Assembly: GCA_002320285.1 (NCBI GenBank)
Contig: DCKE01000026.1
Location: 244,215 to 251,899 of the forward strand
DNA length: 7,685 bases
Direction: 5' to 3'
Source: Flavobacteriaceae bacterium UBA1682
Lineage (GTDB): Bacteria > Bacteroidota > Bacteroidia > Flavobacteriales > Flavobacteriaceae
Each line of letters opens with the position of its first letter. Position 1 is the stretch's first letter. The notes beneath the pieces were generated by a model. That model was not told where the DNA came from and made no database searches. It saw nothing but the letters and a program-made list of their open reading frames with translations. Below, piece after piece: positions 6,834 through 7,685 of this stretch. The position numbers were made by a program, and so were the translations under genes.

Positions 6834-7550
6834 ATGGAAACAACAAACAACAAAAAGATTTTACTTGTAGAAGATGATCCGAATTTCGGAGCCATTTTAA
6901 AAGATTATTTAGTAATCAACGATTTCGAAGTTACTCTCGCTAAGAACGGAATGGAAGGATTTGAAAAATTCAAAAGGGATACTTATGACCTATGTATCTT
7001 GGATGTGATGATGCCTTACAAAGACGGATTTACCTTAGCACGCGAAATCAGAGACAAAAATAAGGATATTCCAATTATTTTCTTGACTGCAAAGTCTATG
7101 AAGGAAGATGTTTTGAAAGGATATAAAGTAGGGGCAGATGACTACCTAAACAAACCTTTTGATTCTGAAGTTCTTTTGATGAAGATCAAAGCGATTATTC
7201 ACAGAAAAGCCTCTGAGGTTAAAACGGATAATACTAAATTTGAATTCCAAATTGGTAAATTCCATTTGAACTCAAAGTTGCGATTTCTTACGTTTGAGAA
7301 TGACGAGCCAATCAAACTCTCACCTAAAGAAAACGAGCTTTTAAAAATGTTAGCGATTTACGAAAACGACCTAATGCCTCGTGAAGCAGCTTTGACCAAA
7401 ATATGGAGAGATGACAACTATTTCACTTCTCGTAGTATGGATGTTTATATCGCAAAATTGCGTAAATATCTGAAACAAGACGAACAGGTGGAAATATTAA
7501 ATATTCACGGAGAGGGATTCCGTTTAGTAGTTAAAGAACTAAAACAATAA
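6834..7550 (+). CDS. rprY: OmpR/PhoB-family response regulator, RprY-like
   Basis: The 238-residue DNA-binding regulator has a receiver (about 7-124) with acidic Asp14/Asp15, phospho-acceptor Asp57 (CILDVMMP), Thr85 and Lys107 (NKPF). A winged helix-turn-helix (about 138-234) follows. Its recognition-helix region SRSMDVYIAKLRKYL (199-213) and wing INIHGEGFRLV-like segment (Gly-Glu-Gly-Phe-Arg) are standard for the OmpR family. It is surely the partner of the kinase encoded just upstream. RprY of Bacteroides and Porphyromonas is the closest named relative I know; the target genes here are unknown. The gene ends directly before a strong terminator, so it closes the transcription unit. Confidence 0.93.
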   Translation: METTNNKKILLVEDDPNFGAILKDYLVINDFEVTLAKNGMEGFEKFKRDTYDLCILDVMMPYKDGFTLAREIRDKNKDIPIIFLTAKSMKEDVLKGYKVGADDYLNKPFDSEVLLMKIKAIIHRKASEVKTDNTKFEFQIGKFHLNSKLRFLTFENDEPIKLSPKENELLKMLAIYENDLMPREAALTKIWRDDNYFTSRSMDVYIAKLRKYLKQDEQVEILNIHGEGFRLVVKELKQ

Positions 7551-7554
7551 TTTT

Positions 7555-7597
7555 AAAAAAAGGGTTTTACATGGGAAATGTAGAGCCCTTTTTTTTT
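7555..7597 (+). terminator. Intrinsic terminator after the response regulator
   Basis: GGGTTTTACAT (7562-7572) pairs with ATGTAGAGCCC (7578-7588) around the loop GGGAA, as an 11-bp stem with two G-U pairs. Seven A (7555-7561) precede the stem and nine T (7589-7597) follow it. The A- and T-tracts can extend the stem and would let it also act on the opposite strand. It begins 5 bp after the stop codon. Confidence 0.92.
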
Positions 7598-7666
7598 CGA
7601 AAGTCGAAAGTCGAAAGTCGTGAATCGAAAATCGTGAATCGAAAATCGTGAATCGAAAATCGTGTA
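7597..7666. repeat. Heptanucleotide tandem repeat array (TCG every 7 nt)
   Basis: Ten consecutive 7-nt units each begin with TCG, at 7597, 7604, 7611, 7618, 7625, 7632, 7639, 7646, 7653 and 7660. The first three are TCGAAAG. Then TCGTGAA and TCGAAAA alternate three times, making three perfect copies of the 14-bp unit TCGTGAATCGAAAA (7618-7659). A last unit, TCGTGTA, breaks off. The array starts at the final T of the terminator. It is non-coding as far as can be seen, and no gene is visible from here to the window end (7685). Confidence 0.93.
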
Positions 7667-7685
7667 CATCCCTAAATAAGGTTGA

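Noticed and set aside
7597..7666. CRISPR array
   Set aside because: The repeats are 7/14 nt in direct tandem without unique spacers, and no cas genes are present.

Overview
The window looks like chromosomal DNA of a flavobacterium-type member of the Bacteroidota. It is AT-rich, gene starts lack Shine-Dalgarno sequences, and promoter-like TAnnTTTG elements occur. It encodes PorX, the response regulator/PglZ protein tied to the type IX secretion system (T9SS), which is confined to this phylum. It also carries an RprX/RprY-like two-component pair typical of the phylum. All seven genes appear intact and belong to recognisable families; there is no mobile element, CRISPR array, rRNA or tRNA.

Layout: positions 1-117 are non-coding and hold degenerate 8-nt repeats and palindromes. 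From about 3295 down to 118 on the minus strand runs a tight three-gene unit, porX - tsaE - ald-like. Its gaps are only a few bases, so co-transcription is likely. A 286-bp AT-rich divergent intergenic region (3296-3581) separates it from a plus-strand set: a membrane-anchored family 2 glycosyltransferase and coaE (3 bp apart), then after a 68-bp gap a sensor histidine kinase and its OmpR-type response regulator (4 bp apart). A strong intrinsic terminator follows at 7555-7597. A striking array with TCG every 7 nt (7597-7666) begins at the last T of the terminator.

Function: the left unit joins a T9SS regulator with oligonucleotide phosphodiesterase architecture (PorX), the ATPase of tRNA t6A synthesis (TsaE) and an alanine dehydrogenase-like NAD(H) enzyme. 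The right unit joins envelope glycan synthesis, the last step of CoA synthesis and an envelope-sensing phosphorelay. The 68 bp before the kinase contain tandem GTTAA half-sites 11 bp apart upstream of a perfect -7 promoter match, which suggests autoregulation.

I did not find a wholly new system. The best leads are the two short-period repeat arrays at the window edges, the kinase promoter with its possible near-leaderless transcript, and the His-to-Gln change at the expected catalytic position of the alanine dehydrogenase-like protein.
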